Source of the DNA: an uncultured Paracoccaceae bacterium
Lineage (GTDB): Bacteria; Pseudomonadota; Alphaproteobacteria; Rhodobacterales; Rhodobacteraceae
Direction of reading: 5' to 3'
Assembly: GCA_947501355.1 (NCBI GenBank)
Contig: CANMVA010000002.1
Span: forward strand, 248,001-312,000
DNA length: 64,000 nt
Below, in pieces: positions 40,754 to 50,009 of the stretch. Both the position numbers and the translations under genes were made by a program. The notes under the pieces were generated by a model, which saw only the letters and a program-made list of their open reading frames with translations, did not search any database and had not been told where the DNA came from. The number at the start of each line of letters is the position of its first letter. The first letter of the stretch is position 1.

Positions 40754-41755
40754 ATGCGCGTCTTGGGGATCATTGTGATTTTGGCCGTCGCCGGTTGGGG
40801 CGGCTATTGGTATCTCGGTAAATCTGCGTATCAGGCGGGGCTAGAGCAGTGGTTCGAGGATCGCCGTACCGAAGGATGGGTCGCCGATTATGCGGGGCTG
40901 GAAACGGGCGGCTTTCCCAGCCGCTTTGATACAGAGATCACGACGCTGGAACTGGCAGACCCCGAAACGGGCGTTGCGTGGCAAGCGCCGGTTTTCCGGG
41001 TAGAGGCCGCAAGCGCCAGCCCGACCGAGATTGACGTGGTTTGGCCAAGCGAGCAGGTGATCGCATCGCCTGAGGAACGCGTGACGATTCTGTCAGAGGT
41101 CATGCGCGCGGGCGTTCGGTTCGCGCCCAACACGTCACTGGCGCTTGAGGCGATGGATGCGACGCTGGATCAGGTGGTTTTGCGCTCGTCCGAGGGATGG
41201 GAAAGTGCTGTGGAAAGCGGTGTATTTACGACGCGGCTCGAAGACGGCTCGACCACGGCGCATGTCATTAATTTCACCGCAACAGGCGTGACACCAGGCG
41301 CTCAGATCGTTGAAATTATTGACACATCAGACATTCTGCCCGACGCGCTGGAGACGCTGCAACTGGATATGACAGCCGATTTCGACGCCCCGTGGGATCG
41401 TGCGGCCATCGAAGAGCGCCGCCCCCAGCCCACCGCACTTGATCTGCGTCTGGCCAAGGCGCAATGGGGTCCGTTGGAGCTGAGCGCCGTGGGTGCGTTG
41501 ACCGTAGATGCCGAGGGGCGGCCCGAAGGCAGCATCGACATCAAAGCCACAGAATGGCGAGAGATGTTGAAAATGGCCGTCGCAGGCGGCGTGATACCGG
41601 CGGATCTCGCCCCGACGATTGAGCGGGGATTGCAACTTTTGGCGGGGCTTTCGGGCAGCAGCACGTCGCTGAATACAACGCTCAACTTCAATCGGGGTTT
41701 GATGAGCGTGGGGCCGATTCCGGTAGGGCCAGCACCCGTTCTGCGCTTGCGTTAA
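40754..41755 (+). CDS. DUF2125 protein, probably membrane-anchored
   Basis: About 333 residues. A hydrophobic N-terminus MRVLGIIVILAVAGWGGYWY acts as anchor or signal, and the rest is beta-rich and periplasmic (LEQWFEDRRTEGWVADYAGLE is a DUF2125 hallmark). The start is taken at the second ATG (40754), with GAGCC and AAAGGAG upstream. The function of the family is unknown. Divergent from chaC, and convergent with the extensin-like gene with a four-base overlap. Confidence 0.85.
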   Translation: MRVLGIIVILAVAGWGGYWYLGKSAYQAGLEQWFEDRRTEGWVADYAGLETGGFPSRFDTEITTLELADPETGVAWQAPVFRVEAASASPTEIDVVWPSEQVIASPEERVTILSEVMRAGVRFAPNTSLALEAMDATLDQVVLRSSEGWESAVESGVFTTRLEDGSTTAHVINFTATGVTPGAQIVEIIDTSDILPDALETLQLDMTADFDAPWDRAAIEERRPQPTALDLRLAKAQWGPLELSAVGALTVDAEGRPEGSIDIKATEWREMLKMAVAGGVIPADLAPTIERGLQLLAGLSGSSTSLNTTLNFNRGLMSVGPIPVGPAPVLRLR

Positions 41756-42504
41756 CGGCAGTAGGGGCCGCTGCGATAGCGGGCCGTGTCGAAGTGGAAA
41801 TGGTCGCGGTGAAAGCGGTCTGAGTTGGGACCAAGCACAGTGCCAAAGGGACCACAGGCGGCGCGGTGCATATCGCGCAAAGCGCGGCCTTTGCGCCCCC
41901 CTCCCCAATCGCGCAAGACCGAGATCTGACTGCCGTCTTGCAGATTGATCGCCGAGATATCAATTGCGCGGCCTTTGCCATGCTCGCTGATCCGCGCGCC
42001 TTTCTGGTTGTTGCGCGTCCGGCAGGCGTAATGGGCCGCCACGCGCAGGGACTTGATCCCGCCGCCTTGATTGCCAACCGCAGGGCGCGCGCCTTTGTCG
42101 ACCCATTGCCGCAAGGCGATGGCGGTGGGGCAGTCGATGGTGGCCGATTGGGTCAGCGCGACGCCGGACACGGCCCGCACGCGAACAGCGTCAGGCACGC
42201 CGCAACCACGGATACGGCCCGGAATGGGGGCAATGCGTTCGCCCTGAATGGACGGGTCGTTGCAGATGCCACCGCCCGCGTTCGGAACGCGGCGCGACAT
42301 GGCCTTATGCAGATTTGCAGGGCGATTGTCCGGCCGGATAGAGACGATGGGCCCGGCGCCGCCACGCGCCAAGATAACACCCGCGATCATGTTGTTCATC
42401 TTGGCCGCGTCGGCAGAAATCGGACGGGCTTCGGGGCGAATGGAGCGGTCAGGCGCTGCTGTCGCAGCGGATGCTGCCAACAGCAAAGCCAGGGCCCAAC
42501 GCAT
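41752..42504 (-). CDS. Extensin-like family protein, secreted
   Basis: 250 residues with a signal peptide ([17 protein letters not shown]). The C-terminal domain matches the extensin-like family: CPTAIALRQWV, YACRTRNNQKGARISEHGKG, AIDISAI and HRDHFHFD. The spacing of H, D and H resembles D-Ala-D-Ala carboxypeptidases of the VanY/MepA type, so a cell-wall peptidase is possible. Several paired cysteines suggest disulfides. The ATG shares one base with the tyrC stop, making it the third gene of hisC-tyrC-extensin. Confidence 0.85.
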   Translation of the reverse strand: MRWALALLLAASAATAAPDRSIRPEARPISADAAKMNNMIAGVILARGGAGPIVSIRPDNRPANLHKAMSRRVPNAGGGICNDPSIQGERIAPIPGRIRGCGVPDAVRVRAVSGVALTQSATIDCPTAIALRQWVDKGARPAVGNQGGGIKSLRVAAHYACRTRNNQKGARISEHGKGRAIDISAINLQDGSQISVLRDWGGGRKGRALRDMHRAACGPFGTVLGPNSDRFHRDHFHFDTARYRSGPYCR

Positions 42505-43427
42505 TAAGTCTTCACCTTCGAGCGGCCGAAATCAGGGGCGTCGGTGTCCTGACCAGCCTCGATGATCCCGCGCCGAATGGCACGGGTCCGGGTGAAATAG
42601 TCGTAAAGGTGATCGCCATCGCCGGTGCGGATGGCGCGTTGCAGGGCGAAAAGCTCTTCAGTGAAACGGCCGAGAATTTCGAGGGTAGCGTCCTTGTTGT
42701 TCAGGAACACGTCGCGCCACATGGTCGGGTCGCTGGCCGCGATCCGGGTGAAATCGCGAAAACCGGCGGCGGAGTATTTGATGACCTCGCTATCGGTCAC
42801 GCGGCGCAGATCATCGGCCACGCCGACCATCGTGTAGGCAATCAGGTGCGGCGCATGGCTGGTGACGGCGAGGACGAGGTCGTGGTGATCGGGGTCCATT
42901 TCCTCGACCAGGGCGCCCATGCCTTCCCAAAGCGCGCGCAGGTCAGCAATGGCCCTAGCATCGCTTCCCTCGACCGGGACAAGGAGGGTGAAACGGTTGT
43001 CAAAGAGCTCGGCAAAGCCGGATTGTGGACCGGAATGCTCGGTGCCGGCCACTGGGTGACCGCCAATAAAGTGCACGTTATCAGGTAGATGCGGTCCGAC
43101 GGCGTCAATCACCTCGCGCTTGACAGAGCCGACATCGCTGATCGTGGCACCGGGCTTCAGCGCGGGCGCGATATCGGCCGCGACCTGCCCCATGACGCCC
43201 ACCGGCACGCAGAGCACGATCAGATCAGCGTCTTTCACCGCGTCAGCGGCGGTGTCGTGAATCTCGTCGCAAAGCCCGATCTCGCGCGCCGTCTTCCGGG
43301 TGTCTTCCGACCTTGCGTAGCCGGTGACTGTGCCTGCCAAACCACCGCGTTTCATCGCCCAGAACATGGACGACGCGATAAGGCCCAGACCGATCAGGGC
43401 GACGCGGTTGTAGATCGGCGTGCTCAT
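42504..43427 (-). CDS. tyrC: Prephenate/arogenate dehydrogenase
   Basis: 307 residues. The NAD(P)-dependent step of tyrosine synthesis. The Rossmann motif is [17 protein letters not shown] near the N-terminus; prephenate-binding [16 protein letters not shown] and the helical dimerisation domain follow. The start ATG 43427 overlaps the hisC stop by four bases. HisC-type aminotransferases can also act on aromatic keto acids, which explains the pairing. Confidence 0.93.
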   Translation of the reverse strand: MSTPIYNRVALIGLGLIASSMFWAMKRGGLAGTVTGYARSEDTRKTAREIGLCDEIHDTAADAVKDADLIVLCVPVGVMGQVAADIAPALKPGATISDVGSVKREVIDAVGPHLPDNVHFIGGHPVAGTEHSGPQSGFAELFDNRFTLLVPVEGSDARAIADLRALWEGMGALVEEMDPDHHDLVLAVTSHAPHLIAYTMVGVADDLRRVTDSEVIKYSAAGFRDFTRIAASDPTMWRDVFLNNKDATLEILGRFTEELFALQRAIRTGDGDHLYDYFTRTRAIRRGIIEAGQDTDAPDFGRSKVKT

Positions 43428-44509
43428 GCGGCCTGTTCCTGAAAGGTCTTGATTGCGGCGACAATCCGTTGGCAGGACGGGCCATCGCCCACGGTGATGC
43501 GCAAGCATTTGGGCAATTTGTACCCCGCCACGCGGCGCACAAGGATACCTTGGGATTTCAGGTGATCGTCGCAGGCGTTTGCCTCTGCTTCAGAGCCGAA
43601 CCGCGCTAAGATGAAATTCGCCTCGGACTTATCAGAGGCGATGCCGAGTGCCGCCAACTCGGTCGCAAGCCAGTCGCGCCATTTGGCGTTTTCCGAGAGG
43701 CACATAGCGGCGTAGTCGGTATCGCGCACGGCGGCCTCGGCCGTCTCCAGCGCGGTGGTCGACAGATTGAATGGGCCGCGGATGCGGTTGAGCACGTCGA
43801 TGATGGCTTTCGGCGCATAGCCCCAGCCCACACGCAGCCCGCCCAGACCGTGCATCTTGGAGAACGTGCGGGTCATGACGACGTTCTCGCGCGCCTCAAC
43901 CAATGCCGCACCGCCATCATAATCCGGGACGTATTCGGCATAGGCCCCATCGAGGATCAGCAGCGCTTGGGGCGGCAAACCTTGGGCAAGACGCGTGATC
44001 TCGTTCAGCCCGATCATCGTCGCGGTCGGGTTGTTGGGGTTGGCGATGAAGACCAGTTTGGTGCGCTCCGAACATGCAGCCAGAATGGCGTCCACATCCA
44101 CGCGGCGCGTGTCTTCGGCCACCTCGATAGGCGTGCCGCCTGCCGCGAGGGTCGAGATGCGATACATCGCAAAGCCATGTTCGGTGTGGATCACCTCATC
44201 CCCCTGCCCGACATAAGCCTGACAGAGGAAGTGAATAATCTCGTCCGAGCCAACGCCGCAGACAATGCGTTCCATATCAAGGTCGTAGACCTCGGCAATG
44301 GCGCCACGCAGCGCACTGTGATCGGTCGACGGGTAGCGGTGCAGCCCAGCAGCGGAGGCCTGACAGGCCGCAATCGCCTTGGGCGACGGGCCGAACGGGT
44401 TCTCGTTCGAGCTGAGCTTGACCACATCTTTCACGCCCTCCACATGGCTCGCCCCGCCCTGATAGAGCGCGATGTCCATGATGCCGGGTTGCGGTGTGAT
44501 GCGGGTCAT
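43424..44509 (-). CDS. hisC: Histidinol-phosphate / aromatic aminotransferase
   Basis: 361 residues. A PLP enzyme for histidinol phosphate, probably also for phenylpyruvate or prephenate given its neighbour tyrC. The PLP lysine lies in [28 protein letters not shown] and [11 protein letters not shown] are typical. The start is [12 protein letters not shown] (ATG 44509). It lies downstream of rpsD on the same strand but is separated by a strong terminator, so it has its own promoter in the ~75-base gap or depends on readthrough. Confidence 0.93.
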   Translation of the reverse strand: MTRITPQPGIMDIALYQGGASHVEGVKDVVKLSSNENPFGPSPKAIAACQASAAGLHRYPSTDHSALRGAIAEVYDLDMERIVCGVGSDEIIHFLCQAYVGQGDEVIHTEHGFAMYRISTLAAGGTPIEVAEDTRRVDVDAILAACSERTKLVFIANPNNPTATMIGLNEITRLAQGLPPQALLILDGAYAEYVPDYDGGAALVEARENVVMTRTFSKMHGLGGLRVGWGYAPKAIIDVLNRIRGPFNLSTTALETAEAAVRDTDYAAMCLSENAKWRDWLATELAALGIASDKSEANFILARFGSEAEANACDDHLKSQGILVRRVAGYKLPKCLRITVGDGPSCQRIVAAIKTFQEQAA

Positions 44510-44563
44510 ATCCGTCTCCAGTTTCAGACGTTGTAGCGGGGCCAATCCGCTGAGGAAAGCAAC

Positions 44564-44600
44564 AAAAAAGGCCGCGAAGGTCTCCCCTCGCGGCCTTTCG
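44564..44600 (-). terminator. Terminator of rpsD
   Basis: On the minus strand AAAGGCCGCGA and TCGCGGCCTTT form an 11-bp stem with a 10-base loop, followed by TTTTTTG. It starts about 18 bases after the rpsD stop. Confidence 0.9.
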
Positions 44601-44617
44601 GAAATCTGAGGCTCAGA

Positions 44618-45238
44618 TTAGTTCTGAGCGTAGAATTCGATGACGAGGTTTGGCTCCATCATCACTGGATAAGGCACGTCCGACAGGCCGGGCTTCCGGG
44701 TGAAGGTTGCAGTCATCTTGGAATGGTCAGCGTCGATGTAATCGGGCACATCACGCTCGGCCAGACCCACAGCTTCCAGCACAACGGCCAGCTGTTTGGA
44801 GCGATCCCGCACCTCGATCACGTCGCCTTCTTTGACGCGGTAGGAGGGGATGTTAACCTTCTTGCCGTTCACTTTGACGTGGCCGTGGTTCACGAACTGA
44901 CGGGCCGCAAAAACGGTCGGCACGAACTTGGCGCGGTAGACCACAGCGTCCAGACGGCTTTCCAGCAGGCCGATCAGGTTTTCACCGGTATCGCCTTTGA
45001 TACGCTCGGCATCTGCATAGATGCGGCGGAACTGCTTCTCCGTCAGATCGCCGTAGTAGCCTTTCAGCTTCTGCTTGGCACGCAGCTGCAGACCGAAGTC
45101 AGACAGCTTGCCCTTGCGGCGCTGACCGTGCTGGCCGGGGCCATATTCGCGGCGATTGACGGGGGATTTCGGACGACCCCAGATGTTTTCACCCATCCGG
45201 CGGTCAAGTTTATGTTTGGCAGACGTGCGTTTGGTCAC
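44618..45238 (-). CDS. rpsD: Ribosomal protein S4
   Basis: 206 residues. A primary binder of 16S rRNA. The N-terminal domain ([20 protein letters not shown]) is followed by the S4 RNA-binding domain ([33 protein letters not shown]). The N-terminal zinc cysteines are absent, as in most proteobacterial S4. The start is GTG at 45238. The gene is monocistronic, as usual in alphaproteobacteria, with a structured leader that hides the ribosome-binding site. Confidence 0.97.
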   Translation of the reverse strand: MTKRTSAKHKLDRRMGENIWGRPKSPVNRREYGPGQHGQRRKGKLSDFGLQLRAKQKLKGYYGDLTEKQFRRIYADAERIKGDTGENLIGLLESRLDAVVYRAKFVPTVFAARQFVNHGHVKVNGKKVNIPSYRVKEGDVIEVRDRSKQLAVVLEAVGLAERDVPDYIDADHSKMTATFTRKPGLSDVPYPVMMEPNLVIEFYAQN

Positions 45239-45247
45239 GATCTGGAT

Positions 45248-45322
45248 CCTTTCAAGTTATGAAAGGTGCTGTCCTTTGCGTCGCCCCTTATGGGCTTGGC
45301 CGACAGGCATCCCCTTGCGGGG
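45248..45322 (-). promoter_or_regulatory. Structured rpsD leader that sequesters the Shine-Dalgarno
   Basis: On the minus strand CCTTTCA-TAACT-TGAAAGG (45266-45248) is a perfect 7-bp stem whose 3' arm supplies the GAAAGGA ribosome-binding site, eight bases before the GTG start. Upstream lies CCCC-GCAA-GGGG (45322-45311), a hairpin with a GNRA tetraloop. S4 represses its own mRNA in other bacteria through leader structures; this one is a candidate for the same control. Confidence 0.6.
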
Positions 45323-45392
45323 GCCACCAACACCAAATGAAGCCGCGCTTATACAGGGCGGATTGAGGCTGTCAATGGCCCGCGAGAGGGCT

Positions 45393-46454
45393 TTAGGCGG
45401 CGACGTCCTGCAAGAGGACCGCTGTCTCGGCTTTGGACAGATTGCGCCGGGCATAACTGCCGTAAAGATGCGGGTCATGTTCCAGTTCGGGCAGCTGCTC
45501 AAAGAGGGCAGCGCGCTGGTCATCCGGCACAAGGCTGAGCGAGGTGTTGGCGGGGTGGAAGCTCTCCGTCTCAATCCCGTTCGCCCAGACGATTTGATGC
45601 TCTTCGAGCAGCAAATGGACATAGGTGACCTCCCGGACCGATCGGTCGCGGATGATCGAGTGACCGTTCACCAGTTCCTTCGCGGCCACCAGAACTTCGG
45701 GCGTGTTGAAGAGCGCACGCGCGGCGTCACCTTTCAAAAGCATCCGATGTTCTGGAGAGACCAGCAATTCGCTGTCGGGCACAGACCCATCAAGCGAGCC
45801 GCGCCGTAAGCGGATCGGGCGGAACTCTGGCATCGCGAAAAGCCGCGCGCCCGTCATCCGGCGCGATCCTTTCCATAGGATCGGCTGCGCGCCATTATCC
45901 TTGGTGAGGATCTTGTCGTCGGGGCGCAGATCCTCGACCAGACGGGGGCCGTCTTCGGTTGCGATCCGGGTGCCGGGGGTGAAACAGATCACGCCGCCTG
46001 CCAGTTCAGCCGAGCGCGAGCGCTGGGTTTCGTCAATGCTGCGATGCACGATCCACAGATCGCGCCCGCGTGGCGGCACATGATCAAGGAACATCAATAG
46101 CGGTTTCGCGCCGTCCACCTCAACCACTGTGATTGTATATGTCTGGCGCCCATCGGTGACGACAAAACCGCTATCCATCAGCGGTTGGTCGACCTCGATC
46201 TGATCCAACGACTCCCCAGTCATTGCTGCGCCCACCAGACGGCGCACTGATCGTGCGGCCCGCCTGCGAAGGTTTGCCTCGTCCTCGCCCCTCTCCAGAA
46301 GCATAAGCTCTGCCGGGCCATCGACCCGAACCAGCTCACCAGTCCATTGCCACGTCGCACCCACTGCCAGGGTGTCTATTGGTGCAGCTTTGAGACCGTC
46401 TGTTTCTGTTTGCGACCAGGAGATGACAAACGTGCCCCGAAAGCCCGTTTCCAT
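45393..46454 (-). CDS. Hint-domain protein with unknown N-terminal region
   Basis: 353 residues. Residues 1-156 match no family I know. A Hint (hedgehog/intein-type) domain starts at Cys157 in GGVICFTPGTRIATEDGPRLVEDLRPDD and runs to about 310 (LLVSPEHRML; VTYVHLLLEEHQIVWANG). Hint domains cut the chain before their first cysteine, so the N-terminal 156 residues could be released or transferred. No signal peptide is seen. Many Rhodobacterales encode several such proteins. It is a single gene, between rpsD and the LpxR-like gene. Confidence 0.82.
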   Translation of the reverse strand: METGFRGTFVISWSQTETDGLKAAPIDTLAVGATWQWTGELVRVDGPAELMLLERGEDEANLRRRAARSVRRLVGAAMTGESLDQIEVDQPLMDSGFVVTDGRQTYTITVVEVDGAKPLLMFLDHVPPRGRDLWIVHRSIDETQRSRSAELAGGVICFTPGTRIATEDGPRLVEDLRPDDKILTKDNGAQPILWKGSRRMTGARLFAMPEFRPIRLRRGSLDGSVPDSELLVSPEHRMLLKGDAARALFNTPEVLVAAKELVNGHSIIRDRSVREVTYVHLLLEEHQIVWANGIETESFHPANTSLSLVPDDQRAALFEQLPELEHDPHLYGSYARRNLSKAETAVLLQDVAA

Positions 46455-46545
46455 TGCCTGATAACCTGCCTTTTGTTTCTTTTTATGGCATCAGCTTAAC
46501 AAAAAGCGATTCGTCTGGGAAGAGAAATCTTTCAGAGTCAGGTGC

Positions 46546-47472
46546 TTAGAACTTGAAGTTAACGTGGAGCGAGCCTGTCAGCTGGCCCTCGTCCTGTTCT
46601 TCAAATTCTTCACCCAAATAGGTCAGCCCGTAAAAGACCGACGGCCCAAGGCCCTGGATGCTCATCCCTGCGCGCAAACGATGGCGGCTGTCCTTCAACT
46701 CGACCGTCCCATCATCGGGCAGATACGCACTGTCGCCCACATAGGCCAGATCGCCCCCCAGTGTCAGGGCAATGCCGAACGCATCATCAGAATGGGTCGC
46801 GCGGTAGCGCTGCCCGGTGGTGACGTCGCGGGCATAAAGATCGGACTGGCCGACCAGACCCCAATGTAGATCACCGCCGACGCGCACGAAAGTCTCTACC
46901 CCCGCCTGGGCTTCAACGAAGGGGCGTATGGTCAGATTGTCTTGAAGACGGAAGGGCTGGCCGATCTCGACCAGACCGGTGAGATGAACATTGTTGCCCA
47001 GTTGATCGTCGAGGATTTCAACCTCTGGCGCATCGACGCGGTCGTGAAAGTTTTTCTGAAACTCGCCCAACCCAGTCTGCTCGCCGACAAAGACCACATC
47101 TGCGCCCAGCGAAAATTCCGTCGCGCCGCGCATGAATTGCGTGTGCATCCCCAGCGAGGCCGCGCCGACATAACGGCGGTCATCCGGAATGGTGCGGTTC
47201 AGCTTGTCAGGCGCGATAATCTCGGTCCGGAAGCGGTATTCGATCAGATCGCCAAAGCCTGCGGGAAGCTGCCCGTCCCATTCGGGACCGCGCATCCACG
47301 AGACCGCATAAGAGCCCGTGCGCCAACGGTCCTTGCCGTCGCCGAAAAAGTCATTGGTGAACAAACGGCCAAAGCCCAACGTCTCGCGCTGGTCAAAAAA
47401 GCCGTCGGCCAAAGCCGGTGTTGTCGATACCAGAAGTGCGGTGAGACCACCCAGGAGCGTGCGACGCATCAT
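46546..47472 (-). CDS. LpxR-like lipid A deacylase family (DUF2219) outer-membrane protein
   Basis: About 308 residues. A signal peptide (RRTLLGGLTALLVSTTPALA) precedes a beta-barrel sequence with alternating hydrophobic strands and a terminal phenylalanine (HVNFKF), typical of an outer-membrane protein. The pair Asn40-Asp41 in RLFTNDFFGDG and the SY in RTGSYAVSW match the active site region of LpxR, which removes the 3'-acyloxyacyl group of lipid A. Whether it is active here is inference. Start at ATG 47472 or the next ATG. Confidence 0.8.
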   Translation of the reverse strand: MMRRTLLGGLTALLVSTTPALADGFFDQRETLGFGRLFTNDFFGDGKDRWRTGSYAVSWMRGPEWDGQLPAGFGDLIEYRFRTEIIAPDKLNRTIPDDRRYVGAASLGMHTQFMRGATEFSLGADVVFVGEQTGLGEFQKNFHDRVDAPEVEILDDQLGNNVHLTGLVEIGQPFRLQDNLTIRPFVEAQAGVETFVRVGGDLHWGLVGQSDLYARDVTTGQRYRATHSDDAFGIALTLGGDLAYVGDSAYLPDDGTVELKDSRHRLRAGMSIQGLGPSVFYGLTYLGEEFEEQDEGQLTGSLHVNFKF

Positions 47473-47573
47473 AAAAACCCATCCGTTTGCGCCCCCCGGC
47501 ACAAGCCTTCTACCGTGACGCGAATCGGTGCGCTAGTGCCAATCGGCCACAGCGGGTGGATTTTCAGAGGAAG

Positions 47574-47617
47574 AAAACTCTTCAGAAGAGTTTTTCAAAA
47601 GTTTTCAGAAAACTTTT
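47574..47617. repeat. Double-hairpin interspersed repeat, copy 2
   Basis: AAAACTCTTC / GAAGAGTTTT (47574-47594) and AAAAGTTTTC / GAAAACTTTT (47597-47617), two bases apart. It begins four bases past the nrdJ stop, where it could serve as its terminator. The second palindrome differs from the other copies by one central base. Confidence 0.9.
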
Positions 47618-47620
47618 GGC

Positions 47621-49882
47621 TCAACCGCATTTGGAGTGGCCACAAGAGCCACAGGTCATGCAGCCCTCGACCATCCGCATGTCGTATTGACCGCAAGACG
47701 GGCAAGCCTTGCCACGTCCTTCGCCCAGGTTCACGACAGCCGCTTGAGGGTCGGATTTAAGCCCCATCCCTTCGCCTGCAATGAAACCAATCTCGATCAT
47801 ATGGCGCTCAATCACGCCGCCAATGGCCGCCAGGATCGAAGGGATATATTTGCCCTGCATCCATGCGCCGCCGCGTGGATCGAAGACGGCTTTGAGTTCT
47901 TCCACCACGAAAGACACATCCCCCCCGCGCCGGAACACGGCCGAGATCATCCGGGTCAGCGCAACGGTCCAGGCAAAATGCTCCATGTTCTTGGAGTTGA
48001 TAAACACCTCGAACGGGCGGCGGTGGCCGTTCAGCACAATGTCGTTGATCGTGATGTAAAGGGCATGCTCACTATCGGGCCATTTCACCTTATATGTATT
48101 GCCCTCAAGGGTTTGCGGGCGATCCAGTGGCTCGGCGATATATACGACATCGGCACCGGTATCGGCCTCTGGCACGCTTTCAGAGCTTTCCGAGACACTG
48201 AGGACAGAGCCCGTCACATCATTGGGGCGGTAGGTGGTGCAGCCTTTGCAGCCGGTGTCCCACGCCTCCATATAGACCTCTTTGAAGGCCTCGAAACTGA
48301 TGTCTTCGGGGCAGTTGATCGTCTTGGAGATAGAGCTGTCGATCCATTTCTGGGCTGCGGCCTGCATCTTGACATGATCCAGCGGGGCCAGCGTCTGGGC
48401 GTTGACGAAATAGTCGGGCAATTCGGCATCCCCGAACTTCTCGCGCCACATCTGGACGGCGTAATCGACGACCTCTTCTTCGGTCCGGGTGCCATCTTTC
48501 TGCAGGACCTTGCGGGTATAGGCATAAGCGAAGACCGGCTCGATCCCCGAACTGACATTCCCAGCATAAAGGCTGATCGTGCCGGTGGGCGCGATCGAGG
48601 TCAGAAGCGCGTTGCGGATGCCGTGTTCAGCGATGGCATCGCGCACATCTGCGTCCATTGCTTGCATTGCCCCAGAGGCGAGGAATTTGTCGGCGTCAAA
48701 GAGCGGGAACGCCCCCTTCTCTTTCGCCAGATCAACCGACGCGAGATAAGAGGCGCGGGCGATCTGTTTCATCCACGCCTCGGTCTGCGCGGCAGCTTCA
48801 TCGGAGCCATAGCGCAGCCCGACCATCAACAGCGCATCGGCCAGACCCGTCACGCCGAGGCCAATGCGGCGCTTGGCTGCCGCTTCTTGCGCTTGCGCCT
48901 CCAGCGGGAAGCGGCTGGCATCGACCACATTATCCATCATGCGCACCGCGGTCGCGACCAGATCGGTCAGCATCGCCTCATCGAGCGCTGCACCCGCCTC
49001 GAACGGGTCGGACACCAGCTTGGCCATGTTGATCGAGCCCAGAAGGCAAGCCCCGTAAGGCGGCAACGGCTGTTCGCCGCAGGGATTCGTCGCGGCAATG
49101 GTCTCACAATAATTCAGGTTGTTCATCGCGTTGATGCGGTCGATGAAAATCACGCCCGGCTCGGCATAATCAAAGGTCGAGCGCATGATTTTGTTCCACA
49201 AATCGCGCGCTTGGACGGTGTGATAGACGGTGCCGTCGAACGTGAGGTCCCATGATCCATCGGCCTTCACTGCGTCCATGAAGTCATCGGTGACCAGCAC
49301 CGATACATTAAACATCCGCAGGCGGGCGGCATCGGATTTGGCGGTGATGAAATCTTCGATATCGGGGTGATCACAGCGCATCGTGGCCATCATCGCCCCG
49401 CGCCGCGAGCCCGCAGACATGATCGTGCGGCACATCGCGTCCCAGACATCCATGAAGCTGAGCGGGCCGGAGGCATCCGCCGCCACGCCTTTCACGCCTG
49501 CGCCCTTGGGCCGGATCGTGCTGAAATCATAGCCGATGCCGCCGCCTTGCTGCATGGTCAGCGCGGCTTCTTTCAGCATGTCGAAAATGCCGCCCATGCT
49601 GTCGGGGATCGTGCCCATGACAAAGCAATTAAAGAGCGTCACCGACCGCTCGGTGCCCGCGCCCGCCGTGATGCGACCCGCGGGGAGGTATTTGAACTCC
49701 TCCAGCGCGTTATAGAACCTGTCTTCCCAGACCTGCGGCTCCGCCTCAACCGAGGCAAGCGCGCGCGCAATGCGGCGCCAGCTGTCTTCGACCGTTTGAT
49801 CAATCGGCGCGCCGTCCGCTTCCTTGAAGCGGTATTTCATGTCCCAGATTTGCTCGGCAATGGGGGCAGTAAAACGGCTCAT
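47621..49882 (-). CDS. nrdJ: Adenosylcobalamin-dependent class II ribonucleotide reductase
   Basis: 753 residues. Reduces ribonucleotides using a B12-derived radical; works with or without oxygen. Active-site signatures: LFNCFVMGTIPDS, NPCGEQPLPPYGACLLGSIN and a late APTGTISLYAGN. A TSCPD domain (about 620-710) and a C-terminal cysteine tail (CPSCGQYDMRMVEGCMTCGSCG) that recharges the active site complete it. No nrdAB partner is nearby. The leader has a strong hairpin and a palindrome. A cobalamin riboswitch was not seen. Confidence 0.95.
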   Translation of the reverse strand: MSRFTAPIAEQIWDMKYRFKEADGAPIDQTVEDSWRRIARALASVEAEPQVWEDRFYNALEEFKYLPAGRITAGAGTERSVTLFNCFVMGTIPDSMGGIFDMLKEAALTMQQGGGIGYDFSTIRPKGAGVKGVAADASGPLSFMDVWDAMCRTIMSAGSRRGAMMATMRCDHPDIEDFITAKSDAARLRMFNVSVLVTDDFMDAVKADGSWDLTFDGTVYHTVQARDLWNKIMRSTFDYAEPGVIFIDRINAMNNLNYCETIAATNPCGEQPLPPYGACLLGSINMAKLVSDPFEAGAALDEAMLTDLVATAVRMMDNVVDASRFPLEAQAQEAAAKRRIGLGVTGLADALLMVGLRYGSDEAAAQTEAWMKQIARASYLASVDLAKEKGAFPLFDADKFLASGAMQAMDADVRDAIAEHGIRNALLTSIAPTGTISLYAGNVSSGIEPVFAYAYTRKVLQKDGTRTEEEVVDYAVQMWREKFGDAELPDYFVNAQTLAPLDHVKMQAAAQKWIDSSISKTINCPEDISFEAFKEVYMEAWDTGCKGCTTYRPNDVTGSVLSVSESSESVPEADTGADVVYIAEPLDRPQTLEGNTYKVKWPDSEHALYITINDIVLNGHRRPFEVFINSKNMEHFAWTVALTRMISAVFRRGGDVSFVVEELKAVFDPRGGAWMQGKYIPSILAAIGGVIERHMIEIGFIAGEGMGLKSDPQAAVVNLGEGRGKACPSCGQYDMRMVEGCMTCGSCGHSKCG

Positions 49883-49903
49883 GGCAGCGGCTCCTGTGAA
49901 GCG

Positions 49904-49927
49904 CGCCCCTCGCGCGCGCGAGGGGCG
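49904..49927 (-). promoter_or_regulatory. GC-rich hairpin just upstream of nrdJ
   Basis: CGCCCCTCGCG and CGCGAGGGGCG form an 11-bp perfect stem with almost no loop, 22 bases before the nrdJ ATG and next to its AGGAG. As mRNA it would be very stable and could affect initiation. Confidence 0.6.
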
Positions 49928-49930
49928 AGA

Positions 49931-49945
49931 TTACATTGGATGTAA
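49931..49945. promoter_or_regulatory. 15-bp inverted repeat upstream of nrdJ
   Basis: TTACAT-TGG-ATGTAA, a perfect 6-3-6 dyad 49 bases upstream of the nrdJ start and 65 bases from the divergent DUF1489 gene. It is a plausible repressor operator; I do not recognise the family. It does not match the NrdR box. Confidence 0.5.
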
Positions 49946-50009
49946 CGATCGGTCAACTTGAACCGAGACGCAGAACTGCTACTCTTATACCATCACTGGG
50001 GGTGAATCT

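Noticed and set aside
49883-50009. Cobalamin riboswitch before nrdJ
   Set aside because: The 127-bp gap is too short and lacks the B12-box; only a simple hairpin and a dyad are present.
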